From NCBI RefSeq assembly GCF_019059575.1, contig NW_024881669.1:124001-188000 (forward strand): 64,000 nt of DNA, in the 5' to 3' direction. The number at the start of each line of letters is the position of its first letter. The stretch's first letter is position 1. Origin of the DNA: Amphibalanus amphitrite (lineage: Eukaryota > Arthropoda > Thecostraca > Balanomorpha > Balanidae). The position numbers and the translations under genes are program-made. Under the pieces are notes generated by a model, which was not told the origin of the DNA, did not search any database, and saw nothing but the letters and a program-made list of their open reading frames with translations. Of this stretch, positions 36,701-46,376 are shown piece by piece.

Positions 36701-39700
36701 CACGATCAATAAAGAATGCAGAATCATTAAGACGGGTGTGATTCTGCCGTATCAAATTCATGTTCCCGCCATGCCGATTTACCGAACATTCTCTCCACAC
36801 GTGACCGGTACTCCAGAAGTGTTGTGTTGTTTGACTGACCAAGAACCCAGATAAGACACATCTTATGGACGGCAGGCCTCCGGCGCCTGTATTACCACCC
36901 AGCCTAACTATAGCACCAGAACAATACACCACCAATCCTGGATCGCCACTAATTACACTACCGGACCAATCAGACCGCGGCAGATCACTGAGCGGATGTG
37001 AGCGGACGGGCCCACCGTCGGACCCCGACCGTGCCGGCTCCGGCAGCCGGCTATTGGAGCCACGGACAGTATCTCACCGACCCAACCGTGGCAGTCAATC
37101 GAGCGTGGCCGCGGCGCCGGGCGTGACCGAGTGTCGGGCTGACCTGACCGGCGGCAGGAGTCCGTGAGTGACCCCGCGGCGCCCGGCGGCGGCAGGAGCC
37201 CGTGAGCACCGCCGCGGCGCCGGGCGTGACCGAGTGTCGGGCCGACCTGACCGGCAGCAGGAGTCCGTGAGTGGCCCCCCGGCGCCCGACTGACGGGACG
37301 GGCCGCGGCGCCGGGCGTGACCGAGTGTCGGGCTGACCTGACCGGCGGCAGGAGACCGTGAGTGGCCCCGCGGCGCCCGACGGACGCGACGACCGTCAGC
37401 CGGAATCAATAGTCATAACGCTGACGCCGAACGGTCCGTGTCCGTCCCCGACGGCACATTGAGCAGAGGCGACCGCCACGGCGACACTCATATTGGACAC
37501 GGTCATCCCCGCCCATAGAGTCATCCCAGACATGGATCTGGTTAGAAAAATTAATGGAGTGGAGTCCCAGGCTATTATTTGAAAGAAATGGACCCTACTT
37601 AACAATCCAGACGATGCGAAACTCTTGGATAGCATGAAGTCAAGTCCTTTCATGCGGTCAGGACGGAGTTTTATGTCCCTCTGGCGCAATATGCCGAGCA
37701 GTCGACCGAGTTGCAGGCACCAGCAGCGGCCTTTCGGCTTCTCTCGTGTCGGACATCGAGCCCAGTCATTCGGCCACGCACATCGAGCGAGTAGCGATGA
37801 CACGCGACGCTCCGCAATTCAATCAGACGACCTGCAATGACAGTGGAGACTTCGGCCACGCACAGCGACCGACCAACCTCACAAGACGCTGAACGCGTGT
37901 TCACTGCTCAACAGCCAGTAACACATTGTTGTTTGTTTGTTTGTTGGGGGTTAGGGGCGCGCCGACTACGAGGTCATTTTGCGCCCAAGCCAGTAACACA
38001 CAGCTATAACTCACAGAATGGCATAGGGGGACTTAACTCTCATTACGTCCAAGTGGCTTAGCCGCTGACAAAATGGTCAACCACTTCATCACCTATCGAA
38101 TCGGCCGAATGTTCAATTGTTCGACAACTCATACATCAGAGGGTTTAAATACAGGTTCCGGTTATCGAATATGGGAGCCGCGCTGAATGCGTGCTCAGCT
38201 AATCACGCGTCTCAGTTACTGAATGCATGCTAAGTCGGTGTTCACTGTTCACTCAGTTCAGCTTATCAACCATGGGAGCGCGTCTGAATCCCTGCCCCGG
38301 TGCTCACACGTCTGAGCGGCTGGGTGTATGTTCACTGTTCAGCTACTCACATGCCTGATCGGCTGGGTGTATGTCCACTCAGTTCAGTTACACACAAGTC
38401 TGATCGGCTGGGTGTATGTTCAGTGTTCACTGTTCAGTTACACGTCTGATCGGCTGGGCGTATGTTCACTGTTCCGTTACACGTCTGATCGGCTGGGTGT
38501 ATGTTTACTGTTCAGTTACACGTCTGATCGGCTAGATGTTTGCTCACTGTTCCGTTACTCACACGTCTGATCGGCTGAGCGGCTGGAGGAAGTTTTTGCA
38601 GAGCGTCTGCAGCTCGCTGATGTGGGCGCGCTCCGAGTCGATGATGTCCTGTAGCACCAGAGAGCGGTACACACGCTGCTGGCTGACCAGCTCCATAGGC
38701 GCCGCCGACTGCTGCGACTCTGACGGCCGGGGAACGGGACTGAGTCAGTATGCTGCGACTCTGACGGCGGGGAACGGGAGAGAGTCAGTGGGCTGCGACT
38801 CTGACGGCGGGGGAACGGGACTGAGTCAGTGTACTGCGATTCTGACGGCCGGGGAACGGGGGACAGTCAGTGTGCTGCGACTCTGACGGCAGGGCACGGG
38901 TCAGAAACAGCGCAAGAAAGACGGGACATATGACAGAACAGGGCAAGACGGCAGAATACGCCAGAGCAGCATTAGACGAGGCGCACTTCAGTACACAAAG
39001 CAGGGACAGACGGAACACGTTCGAGACACTGGTGTAGACCCAAGCAGATTCACAAAAAGGAAAACTCGCAACTGCGGACGGATGAGCCCATACGCCAATA
39101 CCGACACAGGCTCGGCTCGAGGCAAGAGGCACGGGTCAGTAGGGGAGAGTGGGGCAAAGCGGCCACCCGGGGCAAAGCGGCCACCCATCGTTTTAGCCCT
39201 TCGTAGCTGGCGTCATTTCCAATTTATGGTTTCCAATTATACTTCTCTTCACCGTCGTTCGAATGAGCTAGACCGGGGTTTCAGGCCCATCACCAGTGTT
39301 CTGTGAAACACGGAAAAGCATTTCTTGCCAGGTTACCAACTATGTTTACAATTTTTAAATGTTATGTTATTCCATAACCGTTTGAATTTTTTTTATAAAC
39401 GTTCTTGTCCATGCATTGCATGGTTATCGTACATGCATTCTACCAATTTTAATGTTTTTTACCCCACTAAAAGCTAAGCTGGAATATTTTTGTCTCGGAC
39501 GGTATGCGCGGGGCAAAGTGGCCGGGGCAAAGTGGCCACCCCCCTATTGGCCATAAGTTGTTTCCATCTGGATAAAAAACATTATTTATATTCAAATGTG
39601 TCGTCATGCATTCATCTTGGCCACTTTTCAGTTGCATGAGTTACCAAATAATGCAAATAAATGTTTTTTTCATGAAAATCCTTTCTTTGTTTACCTACAG

Positions 39701-42700
39701 GTGGAAGATGATAAAGTAAACAACCGTCCTCGCTTAAACCTTGTCACCATCAAATACCCTAGTCGTACATTAGGCAACTATGTTGTTTCTCATATCGGGA
39801 CTTGAGAAGACGCCGGTGGCCGCTTTGCCCCAGGGTATGGGGCAAAGTGGCCAATATGCATAGGTTTAAAGTTTTGTCGATATCTTCCATATGTGAACGC
39901 CTTTGGAAATAAAACGCAGTTGAAATAAAAGGCAACTTAATAGGGATCACATTGGAATAGAAAGAATCTTTCCAAGTTTAAAAATCAAGCGTTGGCATCG
40001 TGAGAAGCGTTAGGGTGGCCGCTTTGCCCCACTCTCCCCTACAGTGACGGGATAACGCATCTTGAGGTCCATCAATATCATTTACTACTCAAGGCTCGTG
40101 CCCCAGGTAGCGGGGAGTAAGCGTACTGAGGTCTGAGGCAGCACTCCTGGTGCCTCATGGGCCGGAAGAGGTCAGTGCTACTCCACCGTCCGACCGCAGT
40201 GTCCCAGGAGCCGGGGGAGAGGTCAGCCCGCCGTCCGGCTGAGGTGTCCCTGGGTCCGGGTCCCGGCGAGAGGTCACAACCACTCCACCGTCCGGCCGAT
40301 GACCACTTGAACCCTCGGCGGGCCGTCTTCCCTGAACTCCAGCCAGAGTGTGACTGTTCTCACGTGGATTATCGGGCTGGCGGCTGATCCCGAGAGCCGA
40401 TATTCCGCCCCTGCCCGTCGGGAGCAGTGCCTGCCACAGGTCGCGCCTCCACAGGGAACCCAGTCCCTGGAGAGGTGCCTTTCACTGTCCTACAATAGTT
40501 CCGGCCCCAGGCCACCACGCCGCAGCTCTAGCGCGAGGTCTGTCGGACTGCGGTAGCCTGGCGGACCAGGTTCCTTCCTGGTAGTGTTCCCAGGCTAGCG
40601 ATTGCCAGCGACCCGTTCCGTAGGTCCGGCGAGTATCCAGCAATCTCTGTCGCGGGTCCAGTGGTCTGTCCAGCGGTCTACTCCACCGAGCCGACGACTA
40701 TGTTGGCACAGTGCCACAACAGGACAGCCGATTGACCAGTAATTATTACTTGGCTAGAAAAACTACATTTACGCGTTCCTAACTCCAGGCACATTTATTT
40801 CTGTATCTCTACGGAAAATTAAAAGCTGCAAATCTACAAGCATTTGATTCACGACGGCTGCAGATTACAGTACAATATTTGTGCAGTGGCTGCTCCATTG
40901 TTCTGCGTAATTAGATGATTATTCCGTCACAAAGAGTAGTTAGTTACGAGAGCAGTGCGACTATAGCCCAGGGCGACGCCATTGAAGCTACGCTTGTCCC
41001 TTGTTCGGCAGTCGGGGCAGCTTTGGACGCGCTCATTGACAAGTGAGCTGGTTATTGAGCAGGGCATACACAGCCGAGTCATATTCACATTCCCGGCATC
41101 TCGGGCCATTTCGGCCGGCGCGCGCCGCATCACCGGCGGCGTCCCTTGCCGTCTCTCACACTGCCTCTCTGAGTCGCACCCTCCATCGCGCGTCCTGTTA
41201 TCGATTGGGAGCGGGCGATCGCGATGATTGAGCAGCGTCTCCCCGTTGGCGTCCCGCGCCAGGTCCGTAGGTGAGAGCGTCACCTCTAGGGGCTGTCACA
41301 GGTGAACTCCTGGCTCGGTCACCGCCGGAGAGGCCCGTAGGTGTATCACCTGTGAGCGACAGTCACCTCAGAGGGGCAGTTGGAGGTGAGCACCTGACCT
41401 GACTCGGTCACCGCCGGAGATGCCCGTAGGTGAGAATGTCATCTCTGACAGGTTTTCGCGTTGACAGGTGAGCTCGGTCACCGCTCTGAGACTGGGCGCT
41501 CCCCGGTAGCAGCGGGGCCGATTGACGCTGTTCTGGGCGCTGCCCTCCGGTGGCAGCGGGGCTGAGTGAGGCTGGGCGCTACCCTCCGGGGGCAGCGGGG
41601 CTGAGTGAGGCTGGGCGCTGCCCTCCGGGGGCAGTGGGGCCGATTGACGCCGTTCTGGGCGCTACCCTCCGGGGGCAGCGGGGCTGAGTGAGGCTGGGCG
41701 CTACCCTCCGGGGGCAGCGGGGCTGAGTGAGGCTGGGCGCTGCCCTCCGGGGGCAGTGGGGCCGATTGACGCCGTTTTGGGCGCTACCCTCCGGGGGCAG
41801 TGGGGCTGAGTGAGGCTGGGCGCTGCCCTCCGGGGCAGTGGGGCTAACTGAGGCTGGGCGCTACCCTCCGGGGGCAGCGGGGCTGAGTGAGGCTGGGCGC
41901 TGCCCTCCGGGGGCAGTGAGGCTGGCGGCCGAGTGACGTCGCTGCCGTGTTGGTGTTGGCCGGCAGACAGCGGCGATCGGCGACTCAGGCGTCGGAGAGC
42001 GACCGTCTGAGCCCGTGTCAAGGTTGGCTCCGGGGGCTCGGCTCTGGACACCGCCGCGCCGACACGGGGACAGAGCCGGGTCGGAACTGAGCGCGGGTCC
42101 GAGCGGGTCCGAGCGCCGCTGAGACGCCGCGTGAGGACGCATGGCCCGAGAGCTGCGTCAGCCTCAGCGGAAAGCGAGAGGAGGAATAAATAACAACTGC
42201 GATACACGTCGCTGCATTTCCTATCTACCTACCTAGCTAAACGTCAATGGTAACTAGTTCCGTACCAAGTTATTAGTTAACTACGGATAGATTCAACGCA
42301 GACGAGCAAAACCAGGGTGTGATCCCTGAAGCGAATTGAGCCGTACCAAACGGTAAATGCTTTTGGCTCGCTGTCATTTGAGGCAGGTTGTTTGGGCCAA
42401 TAGTTATGTCCGAAAGACATTGATTAAAGATTAAACGCTCGAGGTGATGACAACAATCTGCAGCATTGATAACCGGGTTACAATTCATGCACAGTTTCAC
42501 CCGAATTCAAGACCTAACGACGCTGGACTCAAATACTCGGCAGATGCAGCAAGAAACACTACACGCGACAGTATACACCGACGATTGATAAAATGGCACC
42601 GCAAGTCCGAACTACTATGCTGACTTCACCGCTAAAACAGTTCCACCTTTTATAGCCAAACAAAGCATAGGTACACAAGACAACAGTGAACAGGAAGCCC

Positions 42701-42937
42701 TCAATCCATCGCTCGTGCCCCCCCCCCCCCCTCCGGTCTCTCACCTGCCGCGGAGCACTCCTTGACATAGTTGGCCGGGAACCAGCCGGTGGTATCGCCC
42801 AGTGTGCCCTCCCACCAGTCGGCGTCATCGCACTGGGTCAGCGTGATCACGTCGCCCTTCTTGAACGTCAGCTCGTCGTTGTTGGTCGCCTTGAACGAGT
42901 AGAGCGCCTGTACGAGCTGCGGCCGGTCGGAGGCCAT
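12737..42937 (-). CDS. PIX / ARHGEF7 (RtGEF) Rho-family exchange factor, canonical isoform
   Basis: PIX activates Rac/Cdc42, binds PAK through its SH3 and GIT through a C-terminal segment, and acts at focal adhesions and synapses (family knowledge). Minus-strand exons are 42745-42937, 38563-38719, 34953-35171, 34514-34620, 33127-33218, 31299-31395, 25079-25203, 23905-23983, 22559-22701, 14083-14275, 13441-13533 and 12737-13032. All junctions are GT-AG and in phase; total 1,794 nt, 597 aa (human beta-PIX is about 646). SH3 spans residues 5-62 (ALYSF, WWEG, GWFPANYV). DH is about 78-285 (TTGLSKVFRRLDKFP). PH is about 290-385 (SPRMSAFIYEGKLP, NAFEIAGPMIERI). A proline motif CLRPSPPLRP follows near 430, the GIT-binding segment RVIEAYCTSSQPRHTVNSS near 480-499, and the coiled coil near 545-590, ending WDE. 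The start MASDRPQLVQALYSF leaves no room for a CH domain in the window. No polyadenylation signal was found. Confidence 0.95.
13534..14082. other. PIX intron with short degenerate repeats
   Basis: The intron between the proline-motif exon and the GIT-binding exon. At 13550-13735 a roughly 30-bp degenerate unit around CAGACAAATCA recurs. Nothing else is recognised. Confidence 0.5.
14276..15028. other. intron of canonical PIX / likely 3' UTR of the long isoform
   Basis: In the canonical transcript this is intron. In the long isoform it would be 3' UTR after the stop at 15029. I found no AATAAA on the minus strand, so the transcript end is unresolved. Confidence 0.4.
15029..22701 (-). CDS. giant alternative PIX exon, open for 7.67 kb
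   Basis: This is exon 9 read through its internal donor (AGC|GTGAGT at 22558-22553). The frame stays open for 2,557 codons to a stop at 15029, giving a predicted 2,913-aa isoform. The first part finishes the PH domain (MIERIVAECQSRDEQQAWVS). A more structured block follows (HQPVLEYVSVPYVRLTEHI, then LKRLLYG, later NPYGWIRYFDG). The rest is low-complexity Ser/Pro/Arg/Glu sequence. It includes two copies of VFCYDAAT (near residues 1350 and 1450), a TPQRS-type array (about 1970-2045) and a PPSPSSVRAG array (about 2400-2475). A helical-looking stretch RRLEMYTRRLRDVLERTGL lies near the end. No convincing donor precedes the final stop, so the long form should lack the GIT-binding and coiled-coil segments. 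Such a long open frame is very unlikely without coding constraint. Confidence 0.8.
16345..16565 (-). repeat. in-frame coding repeat PPSPSSVRAG in the giant PIX exon
   Basis: About six to seven tandem 30-bp units encode PPSPSSVRAG-like decapeptides, with small changes such as VRVG, VRSG and PPLSP. The unit length is a multiple of three, so copy number can change without breaking the frame. Confidence 0.85.
17640..17870 (-). repeat. in-frame coding repeat RSVTPQ in the giant PIX exon
   Basis: About twelve or more tandem 18-bp units encode RSVTPQ-like hexapeptides, with TPRRS, SPQRS and TSQRS variants. The repeated S/T-P next to basic residues would suit proline-directed kinases (inference). 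Confidence 0.85.
22690..23090 (-). repeat. array repeating the acceptor of PIX exon 9
   Basis: About five tandem units of roughly 60-110 bp lie directly upstream of the exon. Each contains, in gene orientation, CGCTGCCCTCAG|GTCCGATG or a close variant: the true acceptor plus the first eight exon bases, followed by TGTG-rich sequence. The open frame of the giant exon runs backward through the array to 23089. Confidence 0.85.
23990..24240. repeat. degenerate array upstream of PIX exon 8
   Basis: Imperfect copies of CCCACCAGCCCGGTCAGA and AGGGCGCCGCGCCGGTCG begin next to the acceptor of exon 8. The unit overlaps the CCCACC next to the splice site but not clearly the exon. Confidence 0.6.
24583..24705. 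repeat. intronic minisatellite
   Basis: About three imperfect copies of a unit containing CTGCTGTGTGGGGTACAGTG with GGCAGCAGA, in PIX intron 7. Confidence 0.6.
28087..28270. mobile_element. hAT-like MITE with GGCTCC interior
   Basis: A 184-bp element starting CAGGGATGCGGAGCCG and ending with the reverse complement of CAGGGGTGCGGAACCGGAG. The interior is a hexamer-like GGCTCC repeat. It is related to 60544-60953. The flanks ACTATTAGG and ACTATATTAGG may be a decayed target duplication. Confidence 0.65.
29303..30750. mobile_element. long-TIR element with repeat-filled interior in PIX intron 6
   Basis: Diverged inverted repeats of roughly 130-170 bp end the element. The best-matched core, at about 29395-29470 and 30598-30685 (inverted), includes GGCTAGCGGAAA, CTCGACGCTGATTGG, then GCTCGTGACGAAATTGCG and GGGGGAC. 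The interior (about 29640-30420) is a degenerate tandem series around CATCAGGGGCCAG. No transposase is visible. Outer limits are approximate, and I could not fix a target duplication. Confidence 0.7.
31396..32845. other. PIX intron 5, left part
   Basis: AT-rich near 31540-31950 with a small direct repeat (GATTGAACACAACAGG twice, 31834-31880). It becomes GC-rich with a run of CRE palindromes at 32096-32281. No exon recognised. Confidence 0.5.
32096..32281. promoter_or_regulatory. four perfect CRE palindromes in a degenerate array
   Basis: TGACGTCA occurs at 32096, 32124, 32182 and 32274, within 186 bp. Three are followed by TCAA and the fourth by TTAG. Nearby GCCGGACAG-like words recur, so this is a degenerate minisatellite in PIX intron 5. 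TGACGTCA is the CREB/ATF consensus; function here is not shown. Confidence 0.6.
32845..33135 (-). repeat. array repeating the donor and 3' part of PIX exon 5
   Basis: The true donor ATCACG|GTACGG ends exon 5 at 33127. Seven further copies of CGAGATCACGGTA or near variants lie downstream in the intron. Two of them (about 32880-32935 and 33030-33088) also repeat about 55-60 bp of the exon, still encoding HPDRGDTQRSIHVYNEIT or HPDWGDTQRSIHVYNEIT. The shorter copies alternate with GGAGTGTATAACG-type sequence. Confidence 0.9.
33740..34095. repeat. minisatellite in PIX intron 4
   Basis: About seven imperfect units of 45-65 bp around CAGCTGGACAACACAGC and GGGGCGGG. It lies about 500 bp from exon 5 and does not touch a splice site. 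Open frames crossing it are shadows of the repeat. Confidence 0.8.
35172..35340 (-). repeat. array with a partial exon copy at the acceptor of PIX exon 3
   Basis: Four copies of an ACAGGGGTCAGAGTACTCC-type unit abut the acceptor. They are followed at about 35280-35335 by a diverged copy of the first 50-60 bp of exon 3, including an acceptor-like CGGCAG. The copy still encodes LSSAEDRQLTGSLEEVV, against LSAAEHRQLTGNLDEV in the real exon. Confidence 0.85.
35341..38244. other. PIX intron 2
   Basis: No exon recognised. It holds the minisatellite at 37095-37385 and mixed intron sequence. The open frame at about 35861-36454 on the minus strand has no family resemblance I can name. Confidence 0.45.
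37095..37385. repeat. GC-rich minisatellite in PIX intron 2
   Basis: About three units of roughly 90-105 bp around GGCGCCGGGCGTGACCGAG and CTGACCTGACCGGC. On the plus strand each unit has a donor-like CCGTGAGT, but no exon on that strand is supported. Confidence 0.75.
38245..38562 (-). repeat. array repeating the donor end of PIX exon 2
   Basis: Six to seven imperfect units of about 40-45 bp lie directly downstream of exon 2. Each contains CAGCCGATCAGACGTGT or close variants, that is, the last 16 bases of the exon with the donor, then a spacer like AACTGAACAGTGAACATAC. Confidence 0.9.
38710..38905 (-). repeat. array repeating the acceptor of PIX exon 2
   Basis: Five tandem units of about 41 bp. 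In gene orientation each carries CCCCGGCCGTCAG|AGTCGCAGCA or a close variant: the acceptor and roughly the first ten exon bases, followed by a TGACTCAGTCCCGTTC spacer. Confidence 0.9.
39140..40041. mobile_element. TIR element with GGGGAGAGTGGGGCAAAG ends in PIX intron 1
   Basis: Perfect 29-bp inverted ends: TAGGGGAGAGTGGGGCAAAG continuing CGGCCACCC, at 39140 and as reverse complement ending 40041. The flanks fit a TA duplication (Tc1/mariner-like) or CAG outside it; I cannot choose. Shorter internal copies of GGGGCAAAGTGGCC recur at about 39510, 39527 and 39840. An open frame at 39596-39805 (plus) reads VEDDKVNNRPRLNLVTIKYP and is not recognised. Perfect ends suggest recent activity. Confidence 0.8.
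41270..41925. repeat. two adjoining minisatellites in PIX intron 1
   Basis: At about 41270-41490 there are three units around CTCGGTCACCGCCGGAGAGG with CCGTAGGTGAG. At 41490-41925 there are about ten units alternating GGCTGGGCGCTACCCTCCGG with GGGCAGCGGGGCTGAGTGA and a variant with CCGATTGACGCCGTTCTGGG. No exon is adjacent. The minus-strand open frame through it is repeat-derived. Confidence 0.8.
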
Positions 42938-43845
42938 CACGGCGGCAGCACTGGACCTGACGACAGAGGCCGGCGCGGCGCGGCGTCAGAGCCGGCGGCC
43001 GGCGCGCGCGCAGACGGCCGGCAGACACCTCGGCCGCCGCCGTCGGCGCTATAGATAGCCCCCGGGCGCCACCGCCGGCCGCTGAGGTCGCCGGATGACG
43101 GCAGGGGGACCCAGGGTGGCGGTGGGCCCGGGGCGACCCAGTCGGTCAGGCGGCCGCTCAGATCACTGCCGGCCCTGGATCGGTCCGATGAAAGGCCCGC
43201 CGGCAGTGGTTGGTGCTGAGTCACCACTCAGTGACCAACGGACCCCACGTGTCGGCACGCCCATCGCACGGCGCCAATATCAATAACACTAGGGTGAGGG
43301 GTGCGTCAGTCACGTGATCAGTTAGGTCGGCAGCTCAGACATGAACGGCATGCCTAGTCATTAATCGCCAGACGTGTCACATTGGTTACCTACAATCATA
43401 CGTTGGTAATGAGCAGTTCAGTGGCGACATTTCAATCATTACGTGTTTACGGTGTAAAGCGTAATTACGAAAAGCATGATGTTACATGGTTTAGCCGTTA
43501 TTTATATGATGGTAAACAACACCATCTTTCCTATGGTTTATTCCCGCAATGAGGAGCGGAGTGCCAGATATCTAACGTAATTCAGCAGCGCCACTGCGCC
43601 TTCCCGGTCACAGCAATTAACAAACGAAGTGATTGAGAATAACTGCTGACTAATTGACTTTTAAGTGTAGTTTGTCAGAAACGACCCACTAGCTTAGTAA
43701 GGCTTGATAGCTACTCAAACCAATCCCATGGGACCTGACGGAGCAAGGCATTAGTTTCGGGCTTGTGAACGTCATACAGAGTCGCTCTTGGTAGGTATTG
43801 GCATTTCAAAACCAGAGATAAAACATCGTGTAACATTATTGTAGA
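42938..43845. promoter_or_regulatory. PIX 5' UTR and promoter region
   Basis: The PIX start codon is at 42937-42935; an in-frame GTG just before it is not a credible start. About 42940-43260 is very GC- and CpG-rich, as expected of a promoter or first-exon region. The rest, to the TAF10 polyadenylation signal, shows nothing. Confidence 0.45.
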
Positions 43846-43851
43846 TTTATT
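43846..43851 (-). promoter_or_regulatory. likely TAF10 polyadenylation signal
   Basis: AATAAA on the minus strand, about 480 bp beyond the TAF10 stop codon and just before the GC-rich PIX promoter region. Assigned by position. Confidence 0.45.
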
Positions 43852-44328
43852 TTCAAAAAGCGCGACCAGTCATACAGTCATGTCGAGAAGCGCGGCAGCA
43901 GGTAGCACTGAGAGCAGGAGCCAATGACAAACAATGTAAGTGTGAGACGCAGTGATCACCGAAAGGCTTGAACGCAAACGAGTAGCGGTGGGTACTTCGA
44001 TAGGGACGCACACGGAAATGCACACACTGAATGAAGCACAGAAAACGAAATGGTATCCAGTCCAGCACCAGAAAAGAACACTGGGTGATGCTACTTTTAA
44101 TTCCTTACAACCCCTCCTCCCCGCCCCCCGACAAAATACACTTCAGCACGCCACGGACCGTCACTTTTCGCGAGCATTCACCACTCATTCAGCGGAATGA
44201 TTTAGGGCGAACATGTCTTACACCAATACCATTTCAGGTATGCGCCCCTCCCCTTTCAACACTTCTCGTAGGCAGCACTGGTCCCCACCCCCCCAGTCGC
44301 TCGCCACTTCCCCCTCGGCAGGCTGCAC

Positions 44329-45064
44329 TCAGACAAAGTAGGCCGGCTTCTTCACCTGGATACCGTGATCAGCCAGCGCCTGCGTCAGATCCTCCAGCGT
44401 CAGCACGTACTTCTTGTCCTTGGCCTTGTTCTTGGAGGGCAGGCTGGCCTGGCGCATCTTGTACAGCTGCAGCGCGTCGTGCGCCACGTCCGAGACGAAC
44501 TTTTGCGCGGCGATGGCGATGAGCCGGACGAGGCGCGGGTCGTCCGTATCCAGGCCGGCCTCTGCCAGGTAGTGGGCGGTGACGGCGTCCGGCAGCGTGG
44601 GCTGGTGCTCCTCCAGCTGGGCCAGCACCTCGCTCAGCGCGGCGCCCGCCGACGGCTGCGTCATGGTCGAGCCGCTCTGCCGGCACAGGCGGGACACAGC
44701 GCTCACTCAGTGGGCCGCCCACCGGCGGCGCCGTCCTCTGACACCGGCCAGGGCCGCCACAGAGGCTCTCCCGGGGCCGAGGGCCGCGCCCTCTGCCCGC
44801 GGCCGGGGACCGGCGACAGTGACGCCGCCTGTGTCCGGCCGGCCGGGCGGAGTCGGCGTTACCAGTCGGCGGCACCAGCGCCACCTGGCCGTCAGCAGCA
44901 GCACGGCAGCGGCAGCGCCACACATCGGACGGCGGTCGATGGGAGCACCACCCAGCTCCTACCATCAATGTCACTGTTTACGAGATAATTGACAGCAGGA
45001 ACAAATCTGCAATCTGCTTAGGATTAGATTGGGCACTCACCAGCAGTCTGGTTAGCGATTCCAT
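44329..45064 (-). CDS. TAF10, histone-fold subunit of TFIID and SAGA
   Basis: TAF10 is a nuclear histone-fold protein shared by TFIID and the SAGA coactivator, where it pairs with TAF3, TAF8 or SUPT7L (family knowledge). The main exon is 44329-44676. Its family landmarks are LAQLEEHQPTLPDAVTAHYL, then DDPRLVRLIAIAAQKFVSDV, ALQLYKM, a lysine-rich KNKAKDKKYVLT linker, EDLTQALADHGIQVKKP and the end PAYFV. An in-phase 24-bp first exon (45041-45064, MESLTRLL) with donor CTG|GTGAGT joins an acceptor CGGCAG at 44677, giving 123 aa. If that exon is wrong, translation could start at the in-frame ATG at 44664. The N-terminus is short compared with vertebrate TAF10, which has a long variable leader. It is transcribed in the same direction as PIX. 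Confidence 0.93.
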
Positions 45065-46376
45065 GATCTGCTAATTGGTTCACTAAGCCAGGTGCAGTAC
45101 ATGAATATGGGTCCTTCTTAATGGTGTTTACAATGTCGCGGGCTCTCTTGCAGGTATCTGGTTAATATGCAACACGTAGGAATGCAGATGTCTAATGTTT
45201 GTTTATCAAGGAATTTCAAATTTGCTGCATTCATTTCCACAAGCTGTAATACTTGTAATTCAAAGTATGGATGAATCATTGATAATGCTATTATTATAGC
45301 AGATATGGACATTGGGCAGTCCACCAGTATTCAATTATATTTCATAAAAAGAAATATTGCTCAAACTTCTGTTAGAAATAAGGTGAAATATCAAAAAGTG
45401 GCCAGTGGGGCAAGATTGTGGAACAACTAAAAGAAAATTGCAACTTGGTTAGGAAAACAGCATTTTCGCCCTACTACCTTCAATTGGTTAAAGGAAATGA
45501 AAAGATTATTTAAGCCAAATTCATACATGTTTCAGCGAATGTATAGAACTAATAAGTTAGAAAGAACTAAAAATTTCATCATTAAGCCTCCTGACTAACC
45601 AGCTTAGGAAAGTTTATGCAACAACCATGTAACAACCATGGTTTACCAACAGAATAATGGCAGTTTTTTATTTTTTGCCTAGAGCCAACCAAAACTTGGC
45701 CAGGTACATGAAGCACATAATACTTTTTTATGTGGTCAGTTTAACTTGTGACTTGAGGAGAACTTGGGAGAATAAAAACTGTCCATTTTAGTTGGATTTT
45801 TTAAGCCTGTCTGATTGCTCAAAGTGCATAACTGAATATGGCATGAAGCGAGCGATAGCAATGAAGTATGATCAGAAAGTTAAAAAGTAAAATGAAGAGT
45901 TAGGTGGTATTTTCAGTTGGCTGGCAAGTGTTGAAAGTATGCAGGCCCTATGTGGACTTATAGCTAAGGCGCTTAAAGCAATGAAAAATATACTTAAGCA
46001 TAGTAAAACTGGCCTCTGATGCCAGTTGCAACAACCAGAAACTGCTGGCTGTCAGTTTCCATATGTGAATGTGAGTTTGGTGGCTGCCAGTCTGCTACAA
46101 ATTTCAATTAACCACACCAAAAGCTAATCATTAAAGTGAAAACATCAATAAGGCTGCCTCATACTATTTTGTGCATCAACTTTTTTCTGAGTTGCTGGCA
46201 AAATTTGAAGGCAACTGTCAAAGATATGTGAAGTGATATGAAATTATTACATTTTCCATGGTAAGGTACATTGCTTCACTTTAGGAACTGCTTGAACTGT
46301 TGGGAAATGTGAAGATGAAGTCTGAGTAGATAAAAACATAATCTAGCCTAAAATAACCTTGCCTACTAATCTAGTT
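45065..46376. other. AT-rich stretch upstream of TAF10
   Basis: No gene, repeat or transposon end recognised. It contains the TAF10 promoter region by position. Confidence 0.4.

Noticed and set aside
37095-37385. Repeated plus-strand donor-like CCGTGAGT suggesting hidden exons
   Set aside because: No coding sequence or acceptor supports an exon on that strand.
41701-42207. Minus-strand 168-codon open frame with LPPEGSAQP repeats
   Set aside because: It is a translation of the intronic minisatellite.
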